DNA of 64,000 nt from Salicibibacter cibarius (GCF_016495725.1 NZ_CP054705.1:3658001-3722000); one strand, 5' to 3'. Counted from the first letter of the stretch, positions 26,440 through 35,811 are shown. Notes: generated by a model not told the origin, from the sequence alone. Program-made: numbers and translations.

Positions 26440-26644
26440 CTTTAATTTCCTTCTTAAGTTCATCTAGTGTAACATATCCCCCGTCTTTGATACGTTCACG
26501 GGCTTCATTTACTTCCTTTTTTATCTCATCATTCAATTCCAATTCCTCTTCATCAAATAAATGACGGAAAAAGTCTTCCATTCGGGGCAGCATTTCTTCC
26601 GGCAATTCATCCACCAATCGGTGTAATTCCTTTCGCTCAATCAT
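26432..26644 (-). CDS. Antitoxin partner of the RelE/ParE toxin
   Basis: 70 residues, acidic, mostly helical: ELHRLVDELPEEMLPRMEDF then FRHLFDEEELELNDEI and a C-terminal EVNEARERIKDGGYVTLDEL, the latter similar to the toxin-binding tail of RelB/YefM-like antitoxins. No obvious DNA-binding ribbon at the N-terminus, so the DNA-binding mode is unclear. Overlaps the toxin start. Identified by size, charge and position rather than clear homology. Confidence 0.75.
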   Translation of the reverse strand: MIERKELHRLVDELPEEMLPRMEDFFRHLFDEEELELNDEIKKEVNEARERIKDGGYVTLDELKKEIKDV

Positions 26645-27127
26645 AGCTAATCACCATCCTGTACTTATTATATCATGTTTACAGGGAATCTGTTCAACTT
26701 TTCTAAATAAGGGAGAACATCAATAATAGCTATTCCGTTAAGGGTTTCTTTTCCCTTAACAAGTAGCTTATTTTAACACTGTTTCAAGGAATAAAGAATA
26801 CTGATTGACCTTTTACTCCAGATAATGATCAGGGAAATGAATACGGCTAACGCGCCCGTAACAAATCAACTATACAGTGAATGGGGTTCACTCTATAAAA
26901 AACCATAAGCATCCATACATGAGTGTCATTTCATATGGATTATATGGAACCTGACATAATAAAAAACCAGTAGGCCAAATTAAATCAGTGGTTTACTGGA
27001 TTTTTCTTGTTTCCTTCATTAATTGAACACGATCTAATGTTTTTATGACTGATGTTTTTTTACATTTGTTGTGAACCACGGGTAATATTGAAAATTTTTC
27101 TGATAGTCGCTTTCGATGCCTTTATAC
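26645..27127. other. Intergenic region without a gene
   Basis: About 480 AT-rich bases. Two hairpins are visible: GTTAAGGG/CCCTTAAC near 26738-26762 and CCAGTA/TACTGG with flanking A and T runs (26961-27006), the latter a plausible bidirectional terminator for the LysR gene. No credible coding sequence. Confidence 0.45.
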
Positions 27128-28000
27128 TTACAATTTCTTAGCCTCCACTGCCGATAATTCCTCGAGAAAAATAGTTAAACAGGCAGGGAGCCATTTATTT
27201 TTATGATAAGCAGTGTAAATGCCGGTATATTCATCAGGTATTTCAATCTCTGATTGTCTCAATTTCCCATTTTCAATTTCGGTCTTGACGGCGAAGAATG
27301 GCAATAAAGAGACCCCTAAGCCACTCATAACACATTGCTTTATGGATTCTATACTCGGAAGTTCTATGGTTTTACCGGATCGTTCCCCAGCTCTCTGTAA
27401 ATACTCTTCAAAAACAGGACGCCAACTGCACGATCGTTCTGGTAGGAACATCGTTTCCTCAGAAGTAGGTTTGTTCAAACCAGTGGAGGAACCAACAAGA
27501 ACCAGCTTTGATTCTGTTAATGTTTTAATCGTTAATTCATTTGATTGCCAACCTGACATTTCTACGAAAAGGACAATATCATAATCTCCACGCTTGAGTT
27601 GTTGCGTGACATTTTGATAATCAATCGCTTTAACTTCCAAATGGATCGCCGGATACTTGGCCATAAAAGATGGAATGAAATCGGGGAGCCAATAAATCAT
27701 TAACGATTCAGAAACACCCACGATCAATGTTCCTGAGTACTCCTCGTCTCCTCGAACGGCCTCTATGGATTGATGATATAGATTAATCATTTCATCAACA
27801 AATGGGTAAAAACGCTTCCCTGCTTCAGTCAGAATAACTGTTTTTCCAAGCCTGTCAAACAATGGTATTTCCATTTCCTTTTCCAGTTCTTTGATATGTG
27901 TCGTTACAGAAGATTGAGCGTATCCCAATCTCTCTGCAGCTTTTTTGAATCCTCCGACATCAACAATGGTTTTAAATGTCAAGAGTTGTCGCTGTTCCAT
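27128..28000 (-). CDS. LysR-family transcriptional regulator (SMR-linked)
   Basis: 290 residues: N-terminal LysR winged helix (FKTIVDVGGFKKAAERLGYAQSSVTTHIKELE) and a type 2 periplasmic-binding-like effector domain. Start at ATG 28000 after AGAGGGG. It is transcribed away from a pair of SMR efflux genes with about 170 bp between them, so it probably controls their expression. The intergenic region has an interrupted dyad ATATT-N14-AATAT near 28019-28042 that could be its site. Inducer unknown. Confidence 0.88.
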   Translation of the reverse strand: MEQRQLLTFKTIVDVGGFKKAAERLGYAQSSVTTHIKELEKEMEIPLFDRLGKTVILTEAGKRFYPFVDEMINLYHQSIEAVRGDEEYSGTLIVGVSESLMIYWLPDFIPSFMAKYPAIHLEVKAIDYQNVTQQLKRGDYDIVLFVEMSGWQSNELTIKTLTESKLVLVGSSTGLNKPTSEETMFLPERSCSWRPVFEEYLQRAGERSGKTIELPSIESIKQCVMSGLGVSLLPFFAVKTEIENGKLRQSEIEIPDEYTGIYTAYHKNKWLPACLTIFLEELSAVEAKKL

Positions 28001-28172
28001 ACAATCCCCTCTGTTCAATAATATTGAATCGTTCATTCGAATATATCTATTTTACCAAATGATAAACCCATTATATAATAAGGGCACCACAAAATAAAAG
28101 CGAATAATGGAAGGGACCAACATAAATACAAATCAATCCTTCCCCACATTTACAACAGGGAGATTTTTTATT

Positions 28173-28511
28173 GTGTTTTACTTTTTATTGATACTATCCA
28201 TTGTTTTTGAAGTAGCCGGCGCTTCCTTTATGCCAGCTGCCGCTAACAATTGGAACATGTTCATTGTAGTCATGGGGTTTTGGTATATAGCGCTCATCTT
28301 ATATATCTATTTAACCTATCAATCAGAAGTGGGGATTATTAGTGCTGTATTTACGGGTGGGGGAACGGTTTTTATTGTATTGTCAGGGATTATTCTTTTT
28401 GGAGAAACGATTTCTTTTCTAAAATTCTTTGGTATTGGTTTAATTATTGTAGGGGTGATTGGTATTAATATAAAACCAACATCTTCTTCTGTGAAGGAGA
28501 CTGAACATTAA
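28173..28511 (+). CDS. SMR-family efflux subunit A
   Basis: 112 residues, four membrane helices. The essential SMR glutamate is present in helix 1 (SIVFEVAGASF). Family proteins start right at helix 1, so I take the GTG at 28173 with AGGGAG 10 nt upstream; an ATG at 28107 would add 22 residues and has no ribosome-binding site. Stop abuts the second SMR gene, suggesting a heterodimeric pump like EbrAB or YkkCD. Substrate, probably cationic, unknown. Confidence 0.75.
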   Translation: MFYFLLILSIVFEVAGASFMPAAANNWNMFIVVMGFWYIALILYIYLTYQSEVGIISAVFTGGGTVFIVLSGIILFGETISFLKFFGIGLIIVGVIGINIKPTSSSVKETEH

Positions 28512-28823
28512 ATGGGATATGTTTTGTTAGTCCTTAGTTTAGTCACTTCCATAACTGCCAATATCTGCGTCAAGTTATCCTATGGCTTCACAAAAAAATT
28601 AGCCAGTATAGGGGCATTTGTATTTTACGGTTTATGCGGGCTATTTTTAGTATTAACCGTGAGATACATGGAGTTAGGCGTTTTATACGGCATTTGGGCA
28701 GGACTCACTGTATCAGGAACAGCCTTATTAGGTATGTTTTTCTTCGAAGAAAGCAGCAGCCGAAGAAAGTTAATTTCCATCGGTATCATTATCGTTGGTG
28801 TGGTTCTTCTACAATTACATTAA
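28512..28823 (+). CDS. SMR-family efflux subunit B lacking the usual glutamate
   Basis: 103 residues, four helices; KLSYGF and the final helices with GIIIVGVVLL fit the SMR family. In helix 1, the place of the essential glutamate is occupied by Ser in the SITANICVKLS stretch. The ATG immediately follows the stop of subunit A, so the two are coupled. The pair would carry a single membrane glutamate per dimer, which is unusual. A terminator-like hairpin follows. Confidence 0.75.
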   Translation: MGYVLLVLSLVTSITANICVKLSYGFTKKLASIGAFVFYGLCGLFLVLTVRYMELGVLYGIWAGLTVSGTALLGMFFFEESSSRRKLISIGIIIVGVVLLQLH

Positions 28824-28886
28824 TACAGATGAACATCAGTTCTTAGCTTTACTTCACTCAAGAGTATGGCCTGATCATATTATAAA

Positions 28887-28915
28887 GTCAGCCAGTCATT
28901 TTTTCTGGTTGACCT
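28887..28915 (+). terminator. Probable terminator after the SMR pair
   Basis: GTCAGCCAG (28887-28895) and CTGGTTGAC (28905-28913) pair with one G-U; only a short T-rich tail follows. Confidence 0.55.
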
Positions 28916-28994
28916 ATTTCTAATAAGTTTGTAAGCATGCCCTGAATCCTTGATTATGCTTCGTTCGTATTAAGGAATTAAAATATGAATGTTT

Positions 28995-29345
28995 TCAGTC
29001 ATCATCCACGGTTTTTATGGGCTTAGTAAAGGAGAGGACATATCTGGAAAGAGTTTCGGGAGCGTCTTTCATGATAAAATGACCTGCCTCTTAAATAACT
29101 TGTAGTTCAGCGCTAGGAATGTCCTTAGCCATTTTTTAGCAGACCTTACTGTTTGCCAACTGTCTTCCCCTGACCTTACAGAATTTGAACTGGCATGGAT
29201 ATCTCTTTTAGCGCTGAAAGGATTACCATCGTGTAACGACTATTATAATGCTGTACTTGATGATAAAAAAACGATACTCTTCCCAAAATGCCTTCATGAG
29301 GTGCAAGATACGCTATAAACTCTTGCCGATCTTATAGAATAGAGC
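28995..29345 (-). pseudogene. Degraded alpha/beta-hydrolase C-terminus
   Basis: No intact frame, but minus-strand fragments in shifting frames read FWEEYRFFI, TMVILSALKEISMPVQIL, MAKDIPSAELQVI then a TAA then EAGHFIMKDAPETLSRYVLSF. These follow the order of the C-terminal third of an alpha/beta hydrolase, ending with the catalytic-His GH motif. At least one internal stop and two frameshifts are needed, and no N-terminal part is present. It is therefore a relic. Confidence 0.5.
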
Positions 29346-29400
29346 TTATGCAATTTCGAGGCCAACCTTATTCAAGATTGCCGCTCTTTTATGGAAGTAT

Positions 29401-29799
29401 TTATGTTTGTTCAATCTCTTTACAAGCCCATGCATCAATCTCTACTTTAAATTTTGGTGCTGCTAATGCGACGACATATATCATTGTAGTGCAAGGAAGA
29501 TTGTCACCAAGAAAATCTTTAATCACTTGCCTTCTCTTACCTGCTTCAAATTCTCCAACCAGATAAAAAACTAACTTCGTCAAATCTTCTACTTGCATAT
29601 CAGCATCTTCCAGGTTCTTGCTGATATTGTCTAGTGCTAACTTTAATTGTTCTAATGGGTCTTCGGGAACGTTTCCATCTATACTCATACCTAATTGACC
29701 AGATACTGTTAACCATCTATTTGGTTCACTCACTTCAATTTGATGAACATAAGGGGCAACCGGTGCGTGAACGTCCTTCGGGTTTCTCGGTGTTTTCAT
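29401..29799 (-). CDS. RidA-family protein
   Basis: 132 residues of the RidA/YjgF/UK114 trimeric family, which hydrolyses reactive enamine/imine intermediates. Seen: LTVSGQLGMSIDGNVPED, LDNISKNLEDA, LVFYLVG and the C-terminal VVALAAPKFKVEIDAWA. The archetypal RidA arginine is not obvious (the PCTTMIYVVALA part replaces RPARTTV), so it belongs to another RidA subgroup. Good AAGGA before the ATG. Confidence 0.85.
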   Translation of the reverse strand: MKTPRNPKDVHAPVAPYVHQIEVSEPNRWLTVSGQLGMSIDGNVPEDPLEQLKLALDNISKNLEDADMQVEDLTKLVFYLVGEFEAGKRRQVIKDFLGDNLPCTTMIYVVALAAPKFKVEIDAWACKEIEQT

Positions 29800-29881
29800 G
29801 CAATCAGTCCTTTTTAAAATTTTATAATCTTCTTTGTCAAGATACGCGCCTTTAACGGATGCTTAATAATATCTCATAAAT

Positions 29882-30004
29882 CTAAACGTTAATTAAATTT
29901 TTACAAACATTCCTTATGAATGCGCCAGTGTATATTCCTTCCTCTGCTAAAGCTCCAAGCCAATCCTTTAAAGTAAAACGTTTCTTTTTCTTGTCGGAGT
30001 ACAT
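29882..30004 (-). CDS. Small basic ORF, unrecognised
   Basis: 40 codons, MYSDKKKKRFTLKDWLGALA..., ending KNLINV. A GAGGAATTTT tract correctly precedes the ATG, the main support. Basic N-terminus with an amphipathic helix-like rest; no homology recognised. The 303-base gap around it (29800-30102) otherwise shows only AT-rich sequence. It might be a fragment of a lost gene. Confidence 0.35.
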   Translation of the reverse strand: MYSDKKKKRFTLKDWLGALAEEGIYTGAFIRNVCKNLINV

Positions 30005-30102
30005 AAAATTCCTCACATTATACCCCATTCTTATTACATTGAAACAAGGATGCAAAAGCTGCAAATCGTATGCTAACAAACAAAAATACCTAGGAGTAAT
30101 AC

Positions 30103-31254
30103 CTATACATTTTTTGCATTATGAAGCTTACTAAGCTTCTGTTCCCAATTCGAGCTGGCGGTAACAACAGCTAACTGAAAAGCAGAAAGACTATTTGAAA
30201 GTTTAGTGGTTTCATAACCAAGAACATCGTTGAAGAAGATAGCTAACTCTGTTTTGTTTCCTTGCTTGTCCTCAGCATATAATGCAAATGTGACAATTTG
30301 GGCCGTCGATCCTCCCTTGCCGCCTAAATGGTAAAATTTTTCCTGGTTTTTATGATTTTCCATAGGCCATTCCATAATCGGCCGCAAGTGTTCTTGTACA
30401 GCCTGAGTAAAATAAGACAAGTCGTTAATTTTTTGTACAACTGAAACATATTCTGACGTTGTGGAACGAATACCTCTTTTAGAGGCCGTATCGTTGAATG
30501 CCATATTATGCCATGCCCTTAAATTAACCTGTTCTTTATAAGAACCATCATGGTCTTCGTTTAATTTGGTGTGAATGTTTATGGCCTCATCAATATATGC
30601 CTCATGGGACATTTCCTCGATGAGTGTCTGCACTTTTTTTGCATCTGCTTTCTCAAAAATATTGAGCTTATTTTTTTGTGCAATCTCATACGGGATAATA
30701 AGTCTTGATACTATCGGATAAATTTGTTCGTGTTTCGGTAATTGAAGGCGTTTTAGCTTGGCGTTAATTCGGTCAAGTCCTAAACGCATCATCAAATATT
30801 CCGTGTTGGCGTTGGAACTGTGAGCAATCATTCCTTTGGCAACTTCTTCTAATGAAACGGTTCCACCTTGGAGAAATTCCTTTGATTCCATCGATCTTAA
30901 CCAAGTTTCATGGGCGCCGCCGTCCGTTCTTGGAATATAATAACGGGACAAATCATGCGTTTTAATTCTCTCGGACACATCAATTTCTCCGTTTGCCGCC
31001 TGATGAGCATATTCGATAGCCACGATGATCTTGACTGTACTCGCCAAAGGACGCAATTCATCTGATTGAAAATCAGCAAAATCACTTCCATTTCTCACAA
31101 TGGACAACGATGCTCTCTTTGGATTATTGGCAATAAACTTTAAAACGTAATCCGCATCAGACTTTTGCATCCAGCGACGTAACCAAAAGAAGCCAAATAC
31201 CAGTAATAGGAGTATTGTAACCGCTGATGCGATGACATAATAGATCAACATCAT
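30103..31254 (-). CDS. Class A beta-lactamase-fold serine hydrolase, membrane anchored
   Basis: 383 residues. N-terminal membrane helix (YYVIASAVTILLLLVFGFFW), then a penicillin-recognising domain: STVK (Ser72, Lys75) as SxxK, SSN (146-148) as SxN, and KGGS (313-316) in the KTG position. Predicted outside the membrane. It may be a beta-lactamase or a related peptidase/esterase; the omega-loop Glu is not evident, so resistance is not assumed. GGGGAG precedes the ATG pair. Confidence 0.75.
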   Translation of the reverse strand: MMLIYYVIASAVTILLLLVFGFFWLRRWMQKSDADYVLKFIANNPKRASLSIVRNGSDFADFQSDELRPLASTVKIIVAIEYAHQAANGEIDVSERIKTHDLSRYYIPRTDGGAHETWLRSMESKEFLQGGTVSLEEVAKGMIAHSSNANTEYLMMRLGLDRINAKLKRLQLPKHEQIYPIVSRLIIPYEIAQKNKLNIFEKADAKKVQTLIEEMSHEAYIDEAINIHTKLNEDHDGSYKEQVNLRAWHNMAFNDTASKRGIRSTTSEYVSVVQKINDLSYFTQAVQEHLRPIMEWPMENHKNQEKFYHLGGKGGSTAQIVTFALYAEDKQGNKTELAIFFNDVLGYETTKLSNSLSAFQLAVVTASSNWEQKLSKLHNAKNV

Positions 31255-31364
31255 CTCCCCTTCATTAAGTTGGTTATATTAAACACAAGAAATATCATGT
31301 AATGTTGCTGTTCTTATCATGTGAATTCCCCTCATTAGTTTTTCCGTTATATAACAAAACATTT

Positions 31365-32036
31365 TTACATCAACTGTTCGCCTAAATCATAGAGGGAATG
31401 TATTACTGTTAGGTCTTGATAGGAAATACTATTTTTGCGATTCAACCAAATTCCTTTCATTCCAGCACTGATGCTCGCAACTGCATCTGTTTTAAGTCTA
31501 TCCCCTACGTAATAACATTTGTCCACTTCACAGTTTGCTTGATAACATGCTTCCAAAAAAATCTTAGTATCAGGTTTAGCTACCCCAATTTCACTTGATG
31601 TAAAGATATGTGAAAAATAATTATCTACGCCTGTTTTTTCAAGCTTTTCGGTTTGTTGTGTATAGTTTCCGTTACTTATAATCCCTAATTTATATCCTTT
31701 TTGTTTTAAATCCTGCAAGCCAGGATTTACATCATCAAACACCTTCCAGTTTTTCTTATATAACTCCAAATAAATGCTAAACATCTGGTCAGCTTGCGTA
31801 TCTGTGAGATTTTCTCCGAATAAATCTTTAATACGCATACGACGTTGATCCTCAAAGGACATTTCATTGTTGAGGAATTTTTGAAAATACGCTTTTGATG
31901 ATTCACCCCACTTTATTAAAAAATCTTTTGCTGTAAGATTAAGAAAATAACTATGTTGATGATAAAAATCTAATGCTCCTCTATTTTCCGCATATCCATG
32001 ATCAAGCAGGGTTTCATCAATATCGAAAAAAATCAT
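31365..32036 (-). CDS. HAD-superfamily hydrolase (YjjG/YfnB-like)
   Basis: 223 residues of HAD subfamily IA: DxD in FFDIDETLLDHG, motif II SNGNY, motif III Lys in KPDTKIF, motif IV GDRLKTDAVAS; helical cap between I and II. Likely a nucleotide or small-molecule phosphatase. Start at ATG 32036, after GGAGAGG; the longer frame upstream is not needed. Confidence 0.85.
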   Translation of the reverse strand: MIFFDIDETLLDHGYAENRGALDFYHQHSYFLNLTAKDFLIKWGESSKAYFQKFLNNEMSFEDQRRMRIKDLFGENLTDTQADQMFSIYLELYKKNWKVFDDVNPGLQDLKQKGYKLGIISNGNYTQQTEKLEKTGVDNYFSHIFTSSEIGVAKPDTKIFLEACYQANCEVDKCYYVGDRLKTDAVASISAGMKGIWLNRKNSISYQDLTVIHSLYDLGEQLM

Positions 32037-32145
32037 GCTATCCTCTCCAACGCACAAACAAGCTTATGCCATAATCTGATCCTATTCTTGAGAAGAGCTC
32101 AATCCCTATTATTCCAGAATCGCGGCTCGATAATTGATTAATGAT

Positions 32146-32729
32146 TTAATTCTCCAACCATTGAATGAAATCATTCTTCTCAATAACGTTAAGCACACAT
32201 AAGGTGCCATATTCTTCTTGTATTTTCTTATGTTCTAACGAAAATTCTTTCTCTACCTTTAATCGCATATAAGGTAACTTTTCTAAAGCTTTTATTGATC
32301 GAACATTTCTTTTTTTCGACCCAGCAAAAACACGATTTAATTTCAGTTCATTAAAAGCGTAGCTAAGAATGAGTTTTTTAGCTTCTTCATTTATGCCTAT
32401 ACCCCAAAATGAATAACCGATCCATGTTCCCATATGACTTGAATGGTTACTTCTATCGACATTTTTTAGTGTTATAACTCCAACTATTTCATTGTCATAA
32501 AAAATAGCTCTAGATTATACATTGCCTTTTGTTTCTTGCTCTCATTGACATAGTTTATGACAGCATCGGTTCCGTCAACAGATGTTTGCTTATCACTTAA
32601 ACCTAGAGCACCTTTTACTTCTTCGTGTGAAGAAAGTTTAGAGATTTCCTTCGCATTGTAAACTTGATGTGCCCTCAACGTAACTTTACCAAAATTGATT
32701 CCTCCGATGAATACCATCCTGTTATTCAA
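32146..32729 (-). pseudogene. GNAT acetyltransferase, single-base frameshift
   Basis: Two frames together make one GNAT of about 194 residues: MNNRMVFIGGINFGKVTLR... up to KKQKAMYN, then after a frame change RAIFYDNEIVGVITL, SSHMGTWIGYSFWG and LSYAFNELKLNRVFAG (acetyl-CoA binding region). Adding one base near 32514-32518 restores the reading frame exactly (584+1=195 codons). The RimJ/RimL type is suggested by WIGYSFWGIG. Either a true lesion or a sequencing error. Confidence 0.75.
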
Positions 32730-32790
32730 TTAAATCCCCGATACTGGTACAACTTTATTACACAAACGCGCCACTTTAACGGAAATAGAT
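32729..32790. repeat. Dispersed hairpin element, copy with CCCGATACTGG
   Basis: AATTAAATCCCCGATACTGG continues TACAACTTTATTACACAAACGCGCC. The first half matches 34297-34320 and 45294-45334, the second half matches the 42038 copy (TTATTCCACAAATGCGC). Confidence 0.55.
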
Positions 32791-32834
32791 CTACCCCTTA
32801 TCAAGCTAATGCACTCCGTTAATTGAATACCACG

Positions 32835-33980
32835 CTATTTTTTAGAGGCATTTCCTGAGACATTGACTCTCTTTGATACAAAGAAATATACAAATACATA
32901 AACAAATACACTTCCAATTATAAGATTGAATACGTTAGCAGTAGAAGTAAGCATGAACGTTGCGACATATAGAATAAAAAATTGAGCATATAGCATGACC
33001 AAGACAAACTTTAAGAAAGAATCTTTTATCTGAGATTTTGAAATAGGATAAAGTGTGACATTTTGCTTCATTTCATGTTGCAAAGGAATTACTTGAAATC
33101 CTGTCATAAATAGAATTAGGAGATTAAAAACCCATCCACTTGTTGGTATTACATAATTAACAAATATGCCAATTACAGTCAGTCTTAAATAAAGGTAAAA
33201 GTAGTCATTATATCTTACAAACAATTGTGAATATAAATATACGAATGTATTACTTTGTCTATATGGGATACATATTTTCAGAATCATTGTGAGCAAGCGT
33301 CTACGCCGAAAAGAACGTTTAAGATTAGGGACATCTATGAAAAAGTTAATAAACTTATAATTTCTTACTAAGGCACTTTCTTCTTCATCTATTAGCCACT
33401 GCCAATTCAACTTTCTTTTTTTTCCTGTAAAGTAAATCAAATACACGACATTTATACTCATTAATGCAAGTACATAAACCCAGTCATTTTCAAGCAAAAA
33501 ATAAAACATTAAATATAGTAAAAAAAATCTATTCAACCTATGTAACACAAGTTGTACATGGTGGTTATCTAACCATTGCTCAATCCACTTCATTAAAATA
33601 TTATAAGCAGCAACCCCCACTATAAAAAAAAGAAAGAGAAGATTTATATTAGTTGCGTGCAAAAATAGGGATAAAAAAACAGTTAAGAAACTTACCAATT
33701 TAATAACATCAATAACAAAACTATACATAAGTGATTTAATAAAATAGTTCTTCAAACGCCATTCTAATGGCAACAAAAAGGGGATATCTGCTCTTTTAAC
33801 AAAAGTGCGTACTTTTGTTCGTATTAAAATGTAGGTTACAAATAGTGATACGATTACTTCAACAGATAGTTGAGGAGGTATCCACTGTAGTAATAAATTA
33901 AAATAATAAATAAAAATACTGCCTATGATCAGAAAAAAATAAAAAACATTTGCTCCAATTATTGAATAATACCTGAACAT
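32835..33980 (-). CDS. EcsB-like ABC permease, orphan
   Basis: 381 residues, about nine membrane helices. KVRTFVKRADIPFLLPLEWRL and NYKFINFFIDVPNLKRSFRRR match EcsB, the membrane part of the EcsAB exporter. No EcsA-type ATPase is adjacent. The N-terminus looks ~20 residues short: an ATG at 34014 (MGFKGTRILKK) lies in another frame, and the two are separated by an A9 run at 33980-33988 on the coding strand; one A fewer would fuse them. The visible ATG at 33980 has no good ribosome-binding site. Could be a pseudogene or phase-variable. Confidence 0.7.
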   Translation of the reverse strand: MFRYYSIIGANVFYFFLIIGSIFIYYFNLLLQWIPPQLSVEVIVSLFVTYILIRTKVRTFVKRADIPFLLPLEWRLKNYFIKSLMYSFVIDVIKLVSFLTVFLSLFLHATNINLLFLFFIVGVAAYNILMKWIEQWLDNHHVQLVLHRLNRFFLLYLMFYFLLENDWVYVLALMSINVVYLIYFTGKKRKLNWQWLIDEEESALVRNYKFINFFIDVPNLKRSFRRRRLLTMILKICIPYRQSNTFVYLYSQLFVRYNDYFYLYLRLTVIGIFVNYVIPTSGWVFNLLILFMTGFQVIPLQHEMKQNVTLYPISKSQIKDSFLKFVLVMLYAQFFILYVATFMLTSTANVFNLIIGSVFVYVFVYFFVSKRVNVSGNASKK

Positions 33981-34332
33981 TTTTTTTTAATATTCTCGTA
34001 CCCTTAAACCCCATAATGTTTTTATATCCATTAGTACACCCATACCTTTATTGAATACTATCCCAATCCTTTATTAAATGGAACGTAAATGTCCATTTTC
34101 CTTTTACATAAAGATACCACAAACGATCGCTTATGGTACCGATGAACTTGTATGGCTCGCACTCTCTGAATTCACCTGGCTGTAACCCCATCTATGAAGT
34201 ATTACACTCCCCCGTGGGCAGGCAGATCATAACCAGGTCTACGTACTGTCATATTTCATCACTTTTGGGGTGCGGTACCAAAGAGTAACCGTTTTTCATT
34301 AAATGGCCCGATTCTGGAGCAGTAAGATGAGC
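33981..34332. other. Intergenic region with dispersed element copy
   Basis: About 350 bases. Near 34297-34320 is TTAAATGGCCCGATTCTGG, a partial copy of the dispersed element, just beyond the stop of the MocR gene. No coding sequence recognised except the possible N-terminal extension of the EcsB-like gene at 33989-34014. Confidence 0.45.
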
Positions 34333-35757
34333 TTAACTCTCCATATTGATTATGATCTCCTTAAGAATAAGGATCCCTGCTTCGATTTCCTGAAATGATG
34401 AACTTACATATGACAAACGAACATTTTGATTGTTATAAGGACTGTAAATGTAACCTGGATTGATGAGAACACCTCGATGAAGAGCTTCTGTAAACAGTTT
34501 TCGGACATTTACATCTGAAGAAAACGTGAGCCACAGAAACATCCCGCCTTCGGGAACTTCCCATGCTGCCCAATCCCCTAAATGATGATTGACTAATTGA
34601 ACCATATAATCCCTTCGTTTGCGAACTTGAGTGCGCAAGAAGGCAAGGTGCTCATCGTATTTTCCTGACACTAAGAAATCGTGCATCGCCATTTGGGGTA
34701 AAACACTTGTCCCGTAATCTGTTAGCATCCGTAGATCGCTTAATTTCTGAATCACAACCTCTGGACCCGCAATCCACCCTAGGCGTAAATTCGGGGCAAC
34801 CGTCTTCGAAAAACTGCCGACTTGTAAAACATGATCCCCATCATCCATAGAAGCGAGTGAAGGTTCAGCTTCTTGGCTTAACCATAAATCACGATAAACA
34901 TCATCTTCAATGATGGGAAGTTGATAGGTTTTGGCTAGCGCTAATACGTCCTGCTTATTGTTCCACGACATCGTTTTAGATGTTGGATTTTGAAACGTCG
35001 GGTTCAGATATAGCATGGACGGTTTCTTATTCGTCCTGATTTGAGCTTCCAAATCATGAACATCAAGCTCACCGCCTGTATAAGGAACCCCTCTCAAATG
35101 CATGCCCAGCGAACGAAAAACTTGAAGCGAGTAAATATAGGACGGTTGTTCCAAATAAACATACGTCCCTTGTTGGAGCAGCCCCATGGAAATGAGTTGC
35201 AGGGCTTGCAGGGCGCCTGAAACGATGAGGATGGACGACGAAGAATAATGAACCCCTTGTGCTTGCAAACGAGCACTAATCGATTCGCGTAATGGAACCT
35301 CGCCTGCGCCATCACTATACCCGCACAGGTTAAAAGAGTCAGAAACATTTCCTACCGATACCCGGAATGCTTGCGTAGGAAAAAGCGATGGATGTAACTC
35401 CCCTTTGCCTAATTGGATAATGGTCGCGTCTGTCTCATAGTCATTGATTTTTTGAATCGTCCTGGGGTTGCCGGCATGGAAACTATATTGCGATATGGCA
35501 TTCCAATTAATGGCCTGTTTGGATATATTAGACCAGTTCTGATTCGATACATACGTGCCACTCCCGGGTTTTGAGTCGAGGACACCTTTGGCTTTTAACT
35601 CCTCTAAGGCGTGGACAATCGTTGTTCGGTTAACGTCGAATTCCGCAGCTAACGCTCGTTGACTCGGAAGTTTTTGACCAAAGGTCCATTCGCCATCGCT
35701 GATTTTCTTTTGAATAAACGCAATCACTTGTAAATATTGAGGCAGATTGTCAGGCAT
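34333..35757 (-). CDS. MocR/PdxR-type GntR-aminotransferase regulator
   Basis: 474 residues. N-terminal GntR winged helix (about 1-75, KLPSQRALAAEFDVNRTTIVHALEEL) fused to a class I aminotransferase domain with PLP lysine in QVGSFSKTVAPNLRLGW, and LNPTFQNPTS, DDVYRDLW. Such proteins regulate using PLP rather than catalyse. ATG 35757 is taken with GGTGG 8 nt upstream. Divergent from an EamA transporter behind TTGGTTGA repeats, which it probably controls. Confidence 0.9.
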   Translation of the reverse strand: MPDNLPQYLQVIAFIQKKISDGEWTFGQKLPSQRALAAEFDVNRTTIVHALEELKAKGVLDSKPGSGTYVSNQNWSNISKQAINWNAISQYSFHAGNPRTIQKINDYETDATIIQLGKGELHPSLFPTQAFRVSVGNVSDSFNLCGYSDGAGEVPLRESISARLQAQGVHYSSSSILIVSGALQALQLISMGLLQQGTYVYLEQPSYIYSLQVFRSLGMHLRGVPYTGGELDVHDLEAQIRTNKKPSMLYLNPTFQNPTSKTMSWNNKQDVLALAKTYQLPIIEDDVYRDLWLSQEAEPSLASMDDGDHVLQVGSFSKTVAPNLRLGWIAGPEVVIQKLSDLRMLTDYGTSVLPQMAMHDFLVSGKYDEHLAFLRTQVRKRRDYMVQLVNHHLGDWAAWEVPEGGMFLWLTFSSDVNVRKLFTEALHRGVLINPGYIYSPYNNQNVRLSYVSSSFQEIEAGILILKEIIINMES

Positions 35758-35758
35758 A

Positions 35759-35811
35759 TTTTCAACCACCGATCCGTAATTGGTTGACTTGTATTTAAAA
35801 AAATTGGTTGA
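35759..35811. promoter_or_regulatory. TTGGTTGA repeats between mocR and eamA
   Basis: AATTGGTTGA occurs at 35778-35787 and 35802-35811 in direct orientation, 24 bp apart, and GGTGGTTGAAAA lies inverted at 35759-35770 next to the regulator's start. MocR proteins commonly bind direct repeats in such divergent regions, so this is the likely operator. Confidence 0.55.

Noticed and set aside
26645-27127. Relic gene upstream of the toxin-antitoxin pair
   Set aside because: Short fragments in several frames did not resemble any family.
30103-31254. Antibiotic-resistance beta-lactamase
   Set aside because: Motifs show a penicillin-binding fold, but SSN and KGGS deviate and the omega-loop Glu is not clear, so resistance is not claimed.
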